In this document: one piece after another, positions 1 through 6,403 of the stretch
Position numbering within the stretch: the stretch's first letter is position 1
Layout: every line of letters begins with the position of its first letter
DNA from: Candidatus Scybalomonas excrementavium
GTDB taxonomy: Bacteria; Bacillota; Clostridia; Lachnospirales; Lachnospiraceae
Assembly (NCBI GenBank): GCA_017694765.1
Contig: JADIML010000183.1
Location: forward strand, 1-9,152
Direction of reading: 5' to 3'
DNA: 9,152 nt
The notes under the pieces: generated by a model
What the model was told of the DNA's origin: nothing
Databases searched by the model: none
What the model saw: only the letters and a program-made list of their open reading frames with translations
Made by a program: the position numbers and the translations under genes

Positions 1-1140
1 CAAGGAGATAAGATCATACTTCCAAGAAATGTTCATCGGAGTGCGATTAACGCTCTCGTACTTTGTGGAGCAAAACCAGTTTATGTGAATCCAGATGTGG
101 ATCACCATTTGGGAATCGCTTTAGGGATGAAAGTATCTCAGGTAGAACAAGCGATTAAAGAAAATCCAGATGCAGTTGCGGTTTTTGTGAATAATCCTAC
201 TTATTATGGAATTTGTTCGGATTTAAAGAGGATTGTAGCGATGGCTCATGAGTATGGTATGAAAGTACTTGTAGATGAGGCACATGGAACTCACTTTTAT
301 TTTGGAGAAAATTTACCAGTTTCTGCTATGGAAGCTGGAGCCGATATGGCATCTGTAAGTATGCATAAATCAGGTGGTAGTTTGACACAAAGTTCCTTTT
401 TACTGACTGGGAAAAATGTCAATGCTGGATATGTAAGACAGATTATTAATTTAACGCAAACAACAAGCGGATCTTATTTATTGCTATCAAGTTTAGATGT
501 TTCAAGAAGAAATTTGGCACTTCGTGGTAAAGAGCATTTTAAAAAAGTTGTCGGGTTAGCTGATTATGCAAGAGAAGAGATTAATAAAATTGGTGGATAT
601 TATGTATTTTCAAAAGACTTGATCAATCGGGATAGTGTATTTGATTTTGATGCCACAAAATTATCAATTCATACATTAGATATTGGACTTGCAGGCATTG
701 AAGTTTACGATATTTTAAGAGATGAATACGATATTCAGATTGAGTTTGGAGATCTTGGAAACATTTTAGCATATTTATCAATTGGAGATAGAATACAAGA
801 AGTGGAACGCCTTGTAAGTGCTTTAGCTGATATTAAACGCCGTTATCAAAAAGATAGCACTGGTATGCTTTCTAGAGAGTATATATCCCCAAAGGTTGTG
901 ATGACACCACAGGAATCTTTTTATGCAGAGAAAGAATCTTTAAAATTAGAGGATACAGTTGGACGGATTTGTAGTGAGTTTGTTATGTGTTATCCACCAG
1001 GAATCCCGATTTTAGCTCCTGGAGAAGAAATTACAGATAAAATTTTAGATTATATTCGCTATGCAAAAGAAAAAGGGTGCTCTATGACGGGACCAGAAGA
1101 TCCAGCGATTGAACATTTAAATGTGATAAAGGAGAAGTAA
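1..1140 (+). CDS. speA: Arginine decarboxylase, fold-type-I PLP enzyme (5' end missing)
   Basis: The reading frame is open from base 1, so the gene starts outside the window. About 379 C-terminal residues are visible, and roughly 100 N-terminal residues are missing compared with the usual 480-490 of the Bacillus-type family. The product belongs to the Orn/Lys/Arg decarboxylase family with the aspartate-aminotransferase fold. The PLP-binding lysine lies in the motif SMHKSGG (Lys codon at 367-369), and the cofactor-binding Asp is in VDEAHGTH (Asp codon at 274-276). The C-terminal domain contains the family segment CYPPGIPILAPGE. Family members use arginine, lysine or ornithine. Arginine is inferred because an agmatinase gene follows, so the expected reaction is arginine to agmatine plus CO2 in the cytoplasm. 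The stop codon lies 2 bases before speE, which indicates one operon. Confidence 0.9.
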   Translation, partial: QGDKIILPRNVHRSAINALVLCGAKPVYVNPDVDHHLGIALGMKVSQVEQAIKENPDAVAVFVNNPTYYGICSDLKRIVAMAHEYGMKVLVDEAHGTHFYFGENLPVSAMEAGADMASVSMHKSGGSLTQSSFLLTGKNVNAGYVRQIINLTQTTSGSYLLLSSLDVSRRNLALRGKEHFKKVVGLADYAREEINKIGGYYVFSKDLINRDSVFDFDATKLSIHTLDIGLAGIEVYDILRDEYDIQIEFGDLGNILAYLSIGDRIQEVERLVSALADIKRRYQKDSTGMLSREYISPKVVMTPQESFYAEKESLKLEDTVGRICSEFVMCYPPGIPILAPGEEITDKILDYIRYAKEKGCSMTGPEDPAIEHLNVIKEK

Positions 1141-1142
1141 AG

Positions 1143-1994
1143 ATGGAAATGTGGTTTTCTGATGAGCATACACCAAATGTAAAACTTTCTATTCGAATTG
1201 AAAAACAGCTTTTTAGCGGACAAAGCGATTTTCAAAGAATTGATGTGTTAGATTCCAAAGAGTTTGGAAAAATTTTGGTTGTAGATGGAGATTTAACGTT
1301 AACCGAAAAAGATGAATTTATTTATCATGAAATGATTACTCATGTTCCAATGGCTGTGCATCCATCAGTTAAAAGAGTGCTTGTCATTGGAGGCGGAGAT
1401 GGTGCCGTTGTTAGAGAGCTAATTAAATATGAGGAAATTGAAGAAATTGATGTAGTAGAAGTGGATCCTTTATTAGTAGAAGTTTGTTATAAATACCTTC
1501 CAGAAATTGCGTGCAGCTTAAAGGATGAAAGGGTCACAATCTACCATGAAGATGGGTTACGTTTTATTCGTTCAAAAACAGATGAATATGATTTGATTAT
1601 TATCGATTCACCAAATCCATTTGGTGCGGGAGAAGGCTTGTTTACAAAAGAATTTTATGGAAATTGTTATAATGCGCTTCATGAAGATGGAATTATGATC
1701 AATCAAAATGAAAGTCCATTCTACCAAGAAGAAGCGTATCAATGTCAAAGAATGCATCGCCGTATTTTGGAGTCATTTCCAATTAGTCGTATTTATCAAG
1801 CCCATTTACCATCTTATCCATCTGGACACTGGCTATTTGGATTTGCTTCCAAAAAATATCATCCGTTAGATGATTTAAATGATGTGCAATGGAATTTAAA
1901 GGGAATTGAAACAAAATATTATGTAACAAGATTACATAGAGGTGTATTTGCTTTACCAGCGTATGTGGAGGAGTTAGTAAAAGATGTTGAATAA
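1143..1994 (+). CDS. speE: Spermidine synthase family aminopropyltransferase with altered active-site loop
   Basis: This 283-residue protein has the normal SpeE length and layout: a small N-terminal beta domain, then a Rossmann methyltransferase-like domain. Visible motifs are DEFIYHEM (57-64), the nucleotide-binding GGGDGAVVRE (83-92), the acidic ribose-binding position in VVEVD (E106), EDG (136-138), and YPSG (225-228). Family enzymes transfer an aminopropyl group from decarboxylated SAM to putrescine, giving spermidine, or sometimes to agmatine. The catalytic loop reads DSPNP (155-159) where the family usually has DS/T-T/S-D-P: the first Asp is kept, the second is Asn, and Pro precedes it. 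The start is supported by GGAG at 1131-1134. The gene overlaps speB by 11 bases. No AdoMet decarboxylase (speD) is in the window, though it could lie upstream. The family is secure; the exact substrate is not. Confidence 0.88.
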   Translation: MEMWFSDEHTPNVKLSIRIEKQLFSGQSDFQRIDVLDSKEFGKILVVDGDLTLTEKDEFIYHEMITHVPMAVHPSVKRVLVIGGGDGAVVRELIKYEEIEEIDVVEVDPLLVEVCYKYLPEIACSLKDERVTIYHEDGLRFIRSKTDEYDLIIIDSPNPFGAGEGLFTKEFYGNCYNALHEDGIMINQNESPFYQEEAYQCQRMHRRILESFPISRIYQAHLPSYPSGHWLFGFASKKYHPLDDLNDVQWNLKGIETKYYVTRLHRGVFALPAYVEELVKDVE

Positions 1995-2841
1995 AAATGT
2001 AGTAACTTTTATAGGATGCGACAAGGAGTATGAAGAAGCAGAGGTTGTATTATTTGGAGCCCCATTTGATTCTACAACTTCTTATCGTCCAGGAACAAGA
2101 TTTGCAAGTCAAGCTATAAGAAATGAATCCTATGGATTAGAAACTTATAGTCCGTATAAGGAGAAAGATTTGGAAGAAGGAAAGTTTTTTGATAGTGGAG
2201 ATCTAGAACTTCCAATTGGAGATTCAGAAAAAGTATTAGACTCTATTACAGAGAGAGTAAATATTATACTAGAAGATGGAAAAATTCCATTTATGATCGG
2301 TGGAGAACATCTAGTAACTCTTGGTAGCATTCGTGCGATTGCAAAAAAGCATGAAGAATTTCATATGATTCACTTTGATGCTCATGCTGATTTAAGAGAG
2401 GATTATCTAGGGGTAACTTTATCCCATGCAAGTGTTCTTCGTCGTTGCTGGGAATTAGTTGGAGATAATAAAATTCATCATTTTGGTATTCGTTCTGGAA
2501 CAAAGGAAGAATTTCTTTGGGCGAAAATTCACACGAATATGCATAAATTTAACTTTGATGGATTGCGAGAAACTGTTTCAAGGTTAAAAGGGCAAAAGGT
2601 ATATGTAACAGTCGATTTAGATGTACTAGATCCATCTATTTTCCCAGGAACAGGGACACCGGAAGCAGGTGGGGTAAGCTTTTTAGAGCTATTAGATGCC
2701 TTACATCTTGTCATGTCAAACTGCGAAATCATTGGATGTGATGTCAACGAATTATGTCCACCGTTGGATATCAGTGGTACATCAACAGCAGTTGCATGCA
2801 AAGTAATTCGAGAAATGCTTATAGATTTTATAAAAGAATAA
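1984..2841 (+). CDS. speB: Agmatinase (ureohydrolase family)
   Basis: This complete 285-residue binuclear manganese ureohydrolase is predicted to hydrolyse agmatine to putrescine and urea. The metal ligands are all present: GGEH (106-109), DAHAD (132-136) and DLDVLDP (211-217). PGTGTPEAGG (221-230) and DVNE (253-256) are further family signatures. Arginases share this fold, but adjacency to an arginine decarboxylase and polyamine genes favours agmatinase. The start overlaps the end of speE by 11 bases, with a strong GGAGGAG at 1967-1973 inside speE, so translation of the two genes is probably coupled. In some bacteria SpeB homologues act instead on N1-aminopropylagmatine to release spermidine. 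The gene set here would allow that too, and sequence alone does not separate the two substrates. Confidence 0.88.
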   Translation: MLNKNVVTFIGCDKEYEEAEVVLFGAPFDSTTSYRPGTRFASQAIRNESYGLETYSPYKEKDLEEGKFFDSGDLELPIGDSEKVLDSITERVNIILEDGKIPFMIGGEHLVTLGSIRAIAKKHEEFHMIHFDAHADLREDYLGVTLSHASVLRRCWELVGDNKIHHFGIRSGTKEEFLWAKIHTNMHKFNFDGLRETVSRLKGQKVYVTVDLDVLDPSIFPGTGTPEAGGVSFLELLDALHLVMSNCEIIGCDVNELCPPLDISGTSTAVACKVIREMLIDFIKE

Positions 2842-2843
2842 AC

Positions 2844-2886
2844 AAAGAACAAGATGTGCATTGTTGCACGTAGTACTTTTTTATTT
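2844..2886 (+). terminator. Probable intrinsic terminator or attenuator after speB
   Basis: A 7-bp stem, ATGTGCA (2854-2860) with TGCACGT (2865-2871), has a TTGT loop. A lower stem, AAAGAAC (2844-2850) with GTACTTT (2873-2879), has one mismatch and a small internal loop. The hairpin runs into TTTTTT (2877-2882). It starts 3 bases after the speB stop. The stem is imperfect and AT-rich, so termination may be partial and allow read-through into the dehydrogenase gene. Confidence 0.55.
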
Positions 2887-2964
2887 CAGAGGAAACTGAT
2901 GTTTTTACACATTCCTGTAACAAGGTATTTCTTATGAAATAAAAAATGAATTTTGCTTAGAAAG

Positions 2965-2972
2965 AAAGGAAG
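2965..2972 (+). promoter_or_regulatory. Ribosome binding site that fixes the dehydrogenase start
   Basis: AAAGGAAG lies 7 bases before the ATG at 2980. A longer in-frame reading from TTG at 2953 would put this purine tract inside the gene and has no Shine-Dalgarno of its own. An ATG at 2975 is out of frame. Confidence 0.7.
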
Positions 2973-2979
2973 AAATGAA

Positions 2980-4182
2980 ATGGGAAAAGTATTAATTATC
3001 GGATGCGGTGGAGTAGCGAGTGTAGCAATTCATAAATGTTGTCAAAATAGTGATGTATTTGAAGAAATTTGTATTGCAAGCCGTACAGTATCAAAATGTG
3101 AGGCATTAAAAGAAAAATTACAACCAACTACGAAAACAAAAATTACAACGGCACAAGTAGATGCCGATCATGTAGATGAGTTGATTGCATTAATTAAGAA
3201 AGAACAGCCAGATCTTGTATTAAATTTGGCATTGCCATATCAAGATTTAACAATTATGGATGCTTGTCTTGCAACGGGAGTTCATTATGTAGATACTGCT
3301 AATTATGAACCAGAAGATACCGCTAAGTTTGAATACAAATGGCAATGGGCGTATCGAGAACGCTTTGAGAAAGCTGGAATCACAGCACTTCTTGGTAGCG
3401 GATTTGATCCAGGGGTGACTAGCGTATTTTCAGCTTATGCCTTAAAACATTATTTTGATGAAATTAATTATATTGATATTTTAGACTGTAATGCAGGGGA
3501 TCATGGCTATCCATTTGCGACAAATTTTAATCCAGAAATCAATATTCGAGAGGTATCAGCAAAAGGTTCTTACTGGGAAAATGGTCATTGGGTTGAAACA
3601 GAGCCGATGGAAATCAAAAGAGTGTATAACTTCCCAGAAATTGGCGAAAAAGATATGTATTTACTTCATCATGAAGAAATTGAATCTTTAGCTCTTAACA
3701 TTCCTGGAATTAAGAGAATTCGATTTTTTATGACATTTGGTGAAAGCTATTTAACACATTTAAAATGTTTAGAAAACGTGGGGATGACTTCGATTGAACC
3801 TATTATGTATGAAGGAAAAGAAATTATTCCGTTACAATTTTTAAAAGCAGTTCTTCCAGATCCATCTTCTTTAGGACCTAGAACAAAAGGAAAAACAAAT
3901 ATTGGATGTATTTTCATCGGTAAAAAAGATGGGAAAGAAAAGAAATTATATATTTATAATGTATGCGATCATGAAAGTTGTTATAAAGAAGTAGGCTCAC
4001 AAGCGGTAGCTTATACAACAGGAGTGCCAGCTATGATTGGTGCGATGATGCTATTAACTGGAACATGGAAGAAAGCTGGCGTGTATAATATTGAAGAGTT
4101 TGATCCAGATCCATTTATGGAAGCATTGAATAAATGGGGACTTCCTTGGGTTGTAGAAGAAAATCCAACATTAGTTGATTAA
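2980..4182 (+). CDS. Carboxynorspermidine/carboxyspermidine dehydrogenase
   Basis: This 400-residue protein is of the saccharopine-dehydrogenase-like family (LYS1-type, COG1748). An N-terminal Rossmann fold starts at once with VLIIGCGGVAS (GxGGxA at residues 8-13), which supports the ATG at 2980. The segments LLGSGFDPGVTS and DCNAGDHGYPFATNF are characteristic of the carboxy(nor)spermidine branch rather than of lysine-pathway saccharopine enzymes. Known family members condense aspartate semialdehyde with putrescine or 1,3-diaminopropane and reduce the imine with NAD(P)H, giving carboxyspermidine or carboxynorspermidine. Putrescine is the likelier amine here, since upstream genes make it. Agmatine as acceptor (carboxyaminopropylagmatine) is a documented variant in some bacteria. 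The partner decarboxylase follows 13 bases later. The gene is often called lys1 or CANSDH; no standard symbol is given here. Confidence 0.88.
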   Translation: MGKVLIIGCGGVASVAIHKCCQNSDVFEEICIASRTVSKCEALKEKLQPTTKTKITTAQVDADHVDELIALIKKEQPDLVLNLALPYQDLTIMDACLATGVHYVDTANYEPEDTAKFEYKWQWAYRERFEKAGITALLGSGFDPGVTSVFSAYALKHYFDEINYIDILDCNAGDHGYPFATNFNPEINIREVSAKGSYWENGHWVETEPMEIKRVYNFPEIGEKDMYLLHHEEIESLALNIPGIKRIRFFMTFGESYLTHLKCLENVGMTSIEPIMYEGKEIIPLQFLKAVLPDPSSLGPRTKGKTNIGCIFIGKKDGKEKKLYIYNVCDHESCYKEVGSQAVAYTTGVPAMIGAMMLLTGTWKKAGVYNIEEFDPDPFMEALNKWGLPWVVEENPTLVD

Positions 4183-4195
4183 TTGAGGAGAAGGA

Positions 4196-5323
4196 ATGAA
4201 GGAAAAAACATTAAAAACACCCTATTACATAATAAAGGAAAAGGAACTAATTCAAAACCTAGAAATCCTAAAGGATATAAAGGAGCAAAGTGGATGTAAA
4301 ATTTTGCTTGCTCAAAAAGCATTTTCTATGTATTCGGTATACCCGCTCATTAGTCAATATTTGGATGGGGCAACAGCAAGTGGTTTATATGAAGCAAGGC
4401 TTGGAAAAGAAGAGATGAACAAAGAAAATCATGTATATGCTCCGGCATATCGTGAAGATGAAATAGAAGAAATTATTTCTTATTGCGATCATATCGTTTT
4501 TAATTCTTTTTCACAGCTTATGAAATATAAACAACAAGTGAAGGAGCAAGGCAAGAGTATTGGACTTCGAATTAATCCAGAATGTTCGACACAAGAAGAC
4601 CATGAAATTTATGATCCATGTGCGAAAGGTTCTCGCTTAGGAATTACGATTGAAAATTTTCAAGAAGAATTATTAGAAGATGTGGATGGATTACATTTTC
4701 ATACACTTTGTGAACAAAACTCGGACGATTTAAAAAAGACATTAGACGCCGTAGAAGAAAAGTTTGGTTCGTATCTCTATCAAATGAAGTGGATGAATTT
4801 TGGAGGAGGACACCATATTACAAGAAAAGATTATGATCGAGAGTTATTGATTGATTGCGTTCGTCATATGAAGCAGAAATATGGATTAGAAGTGTATTTG
4901 GAGCCAGGAGAAGCGATTGCTTATCAAGCAGGTAGCCTTATAACAACTGTTTTAGAATTCGTTCATAATGGGATGGATATTGGCATATTGGATACGTCTG
5001 CCTCCTGTCATATGCCAGATGTATTAGAAATGCCATATCGTCCACCGTTGAAAAATTCATGGTTAGCAAATGAAAAAGCATATACCTATCGTTTAGCTGG
5101 TCCGACTTGCTTAGCAGGTGATATTATTGGCGATTATTCTTTTGAAGAACCGTTAAAAATAGGACAACGATTAGAATTTTTAGATATGGCGATTTATACG
5201 ATGGTAAAAAATAATACATTTAATGGAATGAAACTTCCTTCCATTGTATTAGAAAAAGTAGATGGAAACTTGGAACTTGTAAAACAATTTGGGTATGAAG
5301 ATTTTAAAAATCGGCTATCGTAA
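4196..5323 (+). CDS. nspC: Carboxynorspermidine/carboxyspermidine decarboxylase
   Basis: This 375-residue fold-type-III (alanine-racemase-like barrel) PLP decarboxylase is of normal family length. The PLP lysine is K41 in LLAQKAFSMYS. The phosphate-binding glycine loop is FGGGHH (202-207), EPGEA (236-240) holds the conserved pyridine-nitrogen Glu, and AGPTCLAGD (301-309) carries the active-site Cys C305. These match NspC rather than diaminopimelate or ornithine decarboxylases. It would decarboxylate carboxyspermidine to spermidine, or carboxynorspermidine to norspermidine. GAGGAG at 4185-4190 and AAGGA directly before the ATG give a strong, close ribosome binding site. The gene sits 13 bases after the dehydrogenase and the two clearly form a unit. 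No convincing terminator follows it. Confidence 0.9.
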   Translation: MKEKTLKTPYYIIKEKELIQNLEILKDIKEQSGCKILLAQKAFSMYSVYPLISQYLDGATASGLYEARLGKEEMNKENHVYAPAYREDEIEEIISYCDHIVFNSFSQLMKYKQQVKEQGKSIGLRINPECSTQEDHEIYDPCAKGSRLGITIENFQEELLEDVDGLHFHTLCEQNSDDLKKTLDAVEEKFGSYLYQMKWMNFGGGHHITRKDYDRELLIDCVRHMKQKYGLEVYLEPGEAIAYQAGSLITTVLEFVHNGMDIGILDTSASCHMPDVLEMPYRPPLKNSWLANEKAYTYRLAGPTCLAGDIIGDYSFEEPLKIGQRLEFLDMAIYTMVKNNTFNGMKLPSIVLEKVDGNLELVKQFGYEDFKNRLS

Positions 5324-5485
5324 ATAGAAAGATTACTTCTATACATAAGATCTAAAATCACTACCATAATAAGTAGTATCAATTGTAATGAGTGATACAA
5401 GATGGCTTTGTTAAAGATGCAACAAATAAGTTTGAAAAAATCTGATTCATTTCTATTGTAAATCTCTTTGGAAATACTATATATA

Positions 5486-5519
5486 ATTTTAATATATTTT
5501 GAATAAAAATATATAAAAT
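5486..5519. repeat. A/T-only hairpin
   Basis: ATATATTTT (5492-5500) pairs with AAAATATAT (5506-5514) around a GAATA loop. After a one-base bulge the stem continues with ATTTT-type pairing of 5486-5490 and 5515-5519. With no G-C pairs it is thermodynamically weak, and repeats like this arise easily in such AT-rich DNA. Confidence 0.4.
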
Positions 5520-5578
5520 GTTATAATTAATAATTATATATCTCGTGTTAAACATAGAATGATATAAATGATATTTGT

Positions 5579-5605
5579 TTGACACAAAATTACCATATAT
5601 ATAAT
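5579..5605 (+). promoter_or_regulatory. Candidate upstream promoter for the NUDIX gene
   Basis: A perfect -35 TTGACA (5579-5584) and a perfect -10 TATAAT (5600-5605) are separated by 15 bases, which is shorter than the 17-base optimum. Both boxes match the sigma-A consensus exactly, but the short spacer lowers confidence. It would give a leader of about 108 bases before the NUDIX start. Confidence 0.45.
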
Positions 5606-5638
5606 ACAGGAAAGAAATACTGGTTTTGTGGAAAATAG

Positions 5639-5667
5639 TTGAAAAGAAAAAGAAAAAGAGGTATACT
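5639..5667 (+). promoter_or_regulatory. Likely main promoter of the NUDIX gene
   Basis: TTGAAA (5639-5644) is followed after exactly 17 bases by TATACT (5662-5667), a good sigma-A pair. Transcription would start near 5674, inside the palindrome at 5667-5679, giving a leader of about 45 bases. Confidence 0.6.
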
Positions 5668-5679
5668 ACTTAATAAGTA
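5667..5679. promoter_or_regulatory. Perfect palindrome at the predicted start site (possible operator)
   Basis: TACTTAATAAGTA is a perfect inverted repeat with one central base. It overlaps the last base of the -10 box and covers the predicted transcription start, a typical place for a repressor site. No regulator gene is present in the window, and the AT-rich content means chance is possible. Confidence 0.35.
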
Positions 5680-5685
5680 ACACAC

Positions 5686-5703
5686 CAAAGTCATATGGCT
5701 TTG
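5686..5703 (+). promoter_or_regulatory. Leader hairpin just before the NUDIX ribosome binding site
   Basis: CAAAGTC (5686-5692) pairs with GGCTTTG (5697-5703), including one G-U pair, around an ATAT loop. The stem ends 3 bases before AGGAGGG (5707-5713), so it could affect ribosome access or mRNA stability. This is inferred from position only. Confidence 0.4.
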
Positions 5704-5719
5704 ACCAGGAGGGATTGCA

Positions 5720-6172
5720 ATGATTGAAGCAACAAGCTGTGGTGGTGTGGTCATATTCCGAGGGAAAATTTTACTTTTATACAAAAATTACAAAAACAAA
5801 TATGAAGGCTGGGTTTTACCAAAAGGCACAGTCGAATCGGGTGAAGAGTATAAAGAAACAGCCCTTAGAGAAGTAAAAGAAGAAACCGGTGTGTCGGCAT
5901 CCATTATTAAATATATTGGAAAAAGTCAGTACAGCTTTAATACTATGAATGATATGATTCATAAAAATGTTCATTGGTATTTAATGATGGCAGATAGCTA
6001 TTATAGCAGACCCCAAAGAGAAGAATATTTTATTGATAGTGGCTACTATAAATATCATGAAGCATATCATTTGCTAAAATTTTCGAATGAAAAACAGATT
6101 TTAGAGATGGCATATGAAGAATATATGGCTTTAAAAAAGAGTAGTCTTTGGGGAAGTCGTAAATATTTTTAA
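5720..6172 (+). CDS. NUDIX hydrolase
   Basis: This 150-residue single-domain protein has a perfect NUDIX box, GX5EX7REUXEEXGU, at residues 36-58 (G36, E42, R50, E51, E54, E55, G57, V58). NUDIX enzymes cleave a nucleoside diphosphate linked to another moiety, using Mg or Mn held by the box glutamates. The preceding WVLPKG (31-36) resembles the diadenosine-polyphosphate (Ap4A) and diphosphoinositol-type members, but the substrate cannot be fixed from this. The tail is rich in Tyr and Glu and carries no further known domain. The ATG is supported by AGGAGGG at 5707-5713. The gene has its own promoter candidates and ends just before a strong terminator, so it is probably a single-gene unit. A polyphosphate kinase follows, which hints at adenine-nucleotide or polyphosphate metabolism. 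Confidence 0.88.
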   Translation: MIEATSCGGVVIFRGKILLLYKNYKNKYEGWVLPKGTVESGEEYKETALREVKEETGVSASIIKYIGKSQYSFNTMNDMIHKNVHWYLMMADSYYSRPQREEYFIDSGYYKYHEAYHLLKFSNEKQILEMAYEEYMALKKSSLWGSRKYF

Positions 6173-6259
6173 AAGAATAATATGATGAAAAGAGGGTGTC
6201 GCAAAATCATCTAAATAGATGATGGAGCGATACCCTCTTTTTGAGTTTTAAAAGGATAA
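6167..6259. repeat. Near-identical direct repeats flanking the palindrome
   Basis: TTTTAAAAGAATAA (6167-6180) and TTTTAAAAGGATAA (6246-6259) match at 13 of 14 bases and lie 7 and 3 bases outside the palindrome at 6188-6242. This could be a target-site-like duplication around a small inserted palindromic element, or coincidence in AT-rich DNA. The first copy overlaps the last codons of the NUDIX gene. Confidence 0.35.
6188..6242 (+). terminator. Strong two-tier intrinsic terminator after the NUDIX gene
   Basis: A 15-bp outer stem pairs 6188-6202 (AAAAGAGGGTGTCGC) with 6227-6241, with one G-U pair. It encloses a second perfect 7-bp hairpin, ATCATCT (6206-6212) with AGATGAT (6217-6223), around an AAAT loop. 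The right arm ends in TTTTT (6238-6242). The A-run on the left and T-run on the right make it able to work in both directions. It begins 16 bases after the NUDIX stop. Confidence 0.85.
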
Positions 6260-6293
6260 AGTGTGCTTTCACACTATAGTTATCATTTCATTT

Positions 6294-6323
6294 TTGAATA
6301 GTTTCTAAAAAAAGTTCTATACT
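6294..6323 (+). promoter_or_regulatory. Candidate promoter of the polyphosphate kinase gene
   Basis: TTGAAT (6294-6299) and TATACT (6318-6323) are 18 bases apart and downstream of the NUDIX terminator. The start would fall near 6330, about 79 bases before the GTG start. A 7-bp inverted repeat, TCTATAC (6316-6322) with GTATAGA (6344-6350), overlaps the -10 box and could be an operator or a leader hairpin. Confidence 0.5.
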
Positions 6324-6395
6324 AAATGAAAAAGGAATACAGCGTATAGAGAAAATAGATTTCATAAATAAAAGACTAAAGTTCATGCGAAGAAA

Positions 6396-6403
6396 GAAGG
6401 AAA
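6396..6403 (+). promoter_or_regulatory. Ribosome binding site that favours the GTG start of the kinase
   Basis: GAAGGAAA ends 5 bases before GTG at 6409. The alternative ATG at 6385 lacks a purine-rich site upstream and would place this one inside the gene. Confidence 0.6.

Larger units (their letters stand above)
5324..5638. other. AT-rich non-coding stretch with inverted repeats
   Basis: No convincing gene is seen here; the short open frames have no homology-like pattern and mostly read AT runs. The stretch holds ACTAC (5360-5364) facing GTAGT (5373-5377), then GTATCA (5376-5381) facing TGATAC (5393-5398). It also holds an almost pure A/T hairpin at 5486-5519 and a 10-bp inverted repeat, ATATATAATT (5479-5488) with AATTATATAT (5532-5541). 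The first two repeats could form alternative RNA hairpins downstream of nspC, but neither is followed by a T run. From about 5480 to 5605 the sequence is nearly all A and T, as expected of a promoter-rich or easily melted region. Confidence 0.6.

Noticed and set aside
2145..2861. Three minus-strand open frames opposite speB
   Set aside because: They are antisense shadows of a well-conserved gene with all its metal ligands; none shows a family pattern.
2953..2979. Nine-codon N-terminal extension of the dehydrogenase from TTG
   Set aside because: The ribosome binding site lies inside it, and the Rossmann fold starts directly after ATG 2980 as in homologues.
5402..5461. Possible insertion-sequence end or small peptide near ATGGCTTTGTTAAAGATGC
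   Set aside because: It gives only a 19-codon frame without a good ribosome binding site, and no matching inverted terminal repeat was found nearby.
5379..5585. Minus-strand open frame of 68 codons downstream of nspC
   Set aside because: It is rich in Ile, Tyr and Asn from AT-rich DNA, has no recognisable family pattern and no ribosome binding site, and covers several inverted repeats.
5590..5784. Minus-strand open frame of 64 codons with a hydrophobic stretch
   Set aside because: It runs antisense across the NUDIX promoter and start; the hydrophobicity comes from the complement of A-rich tracts.
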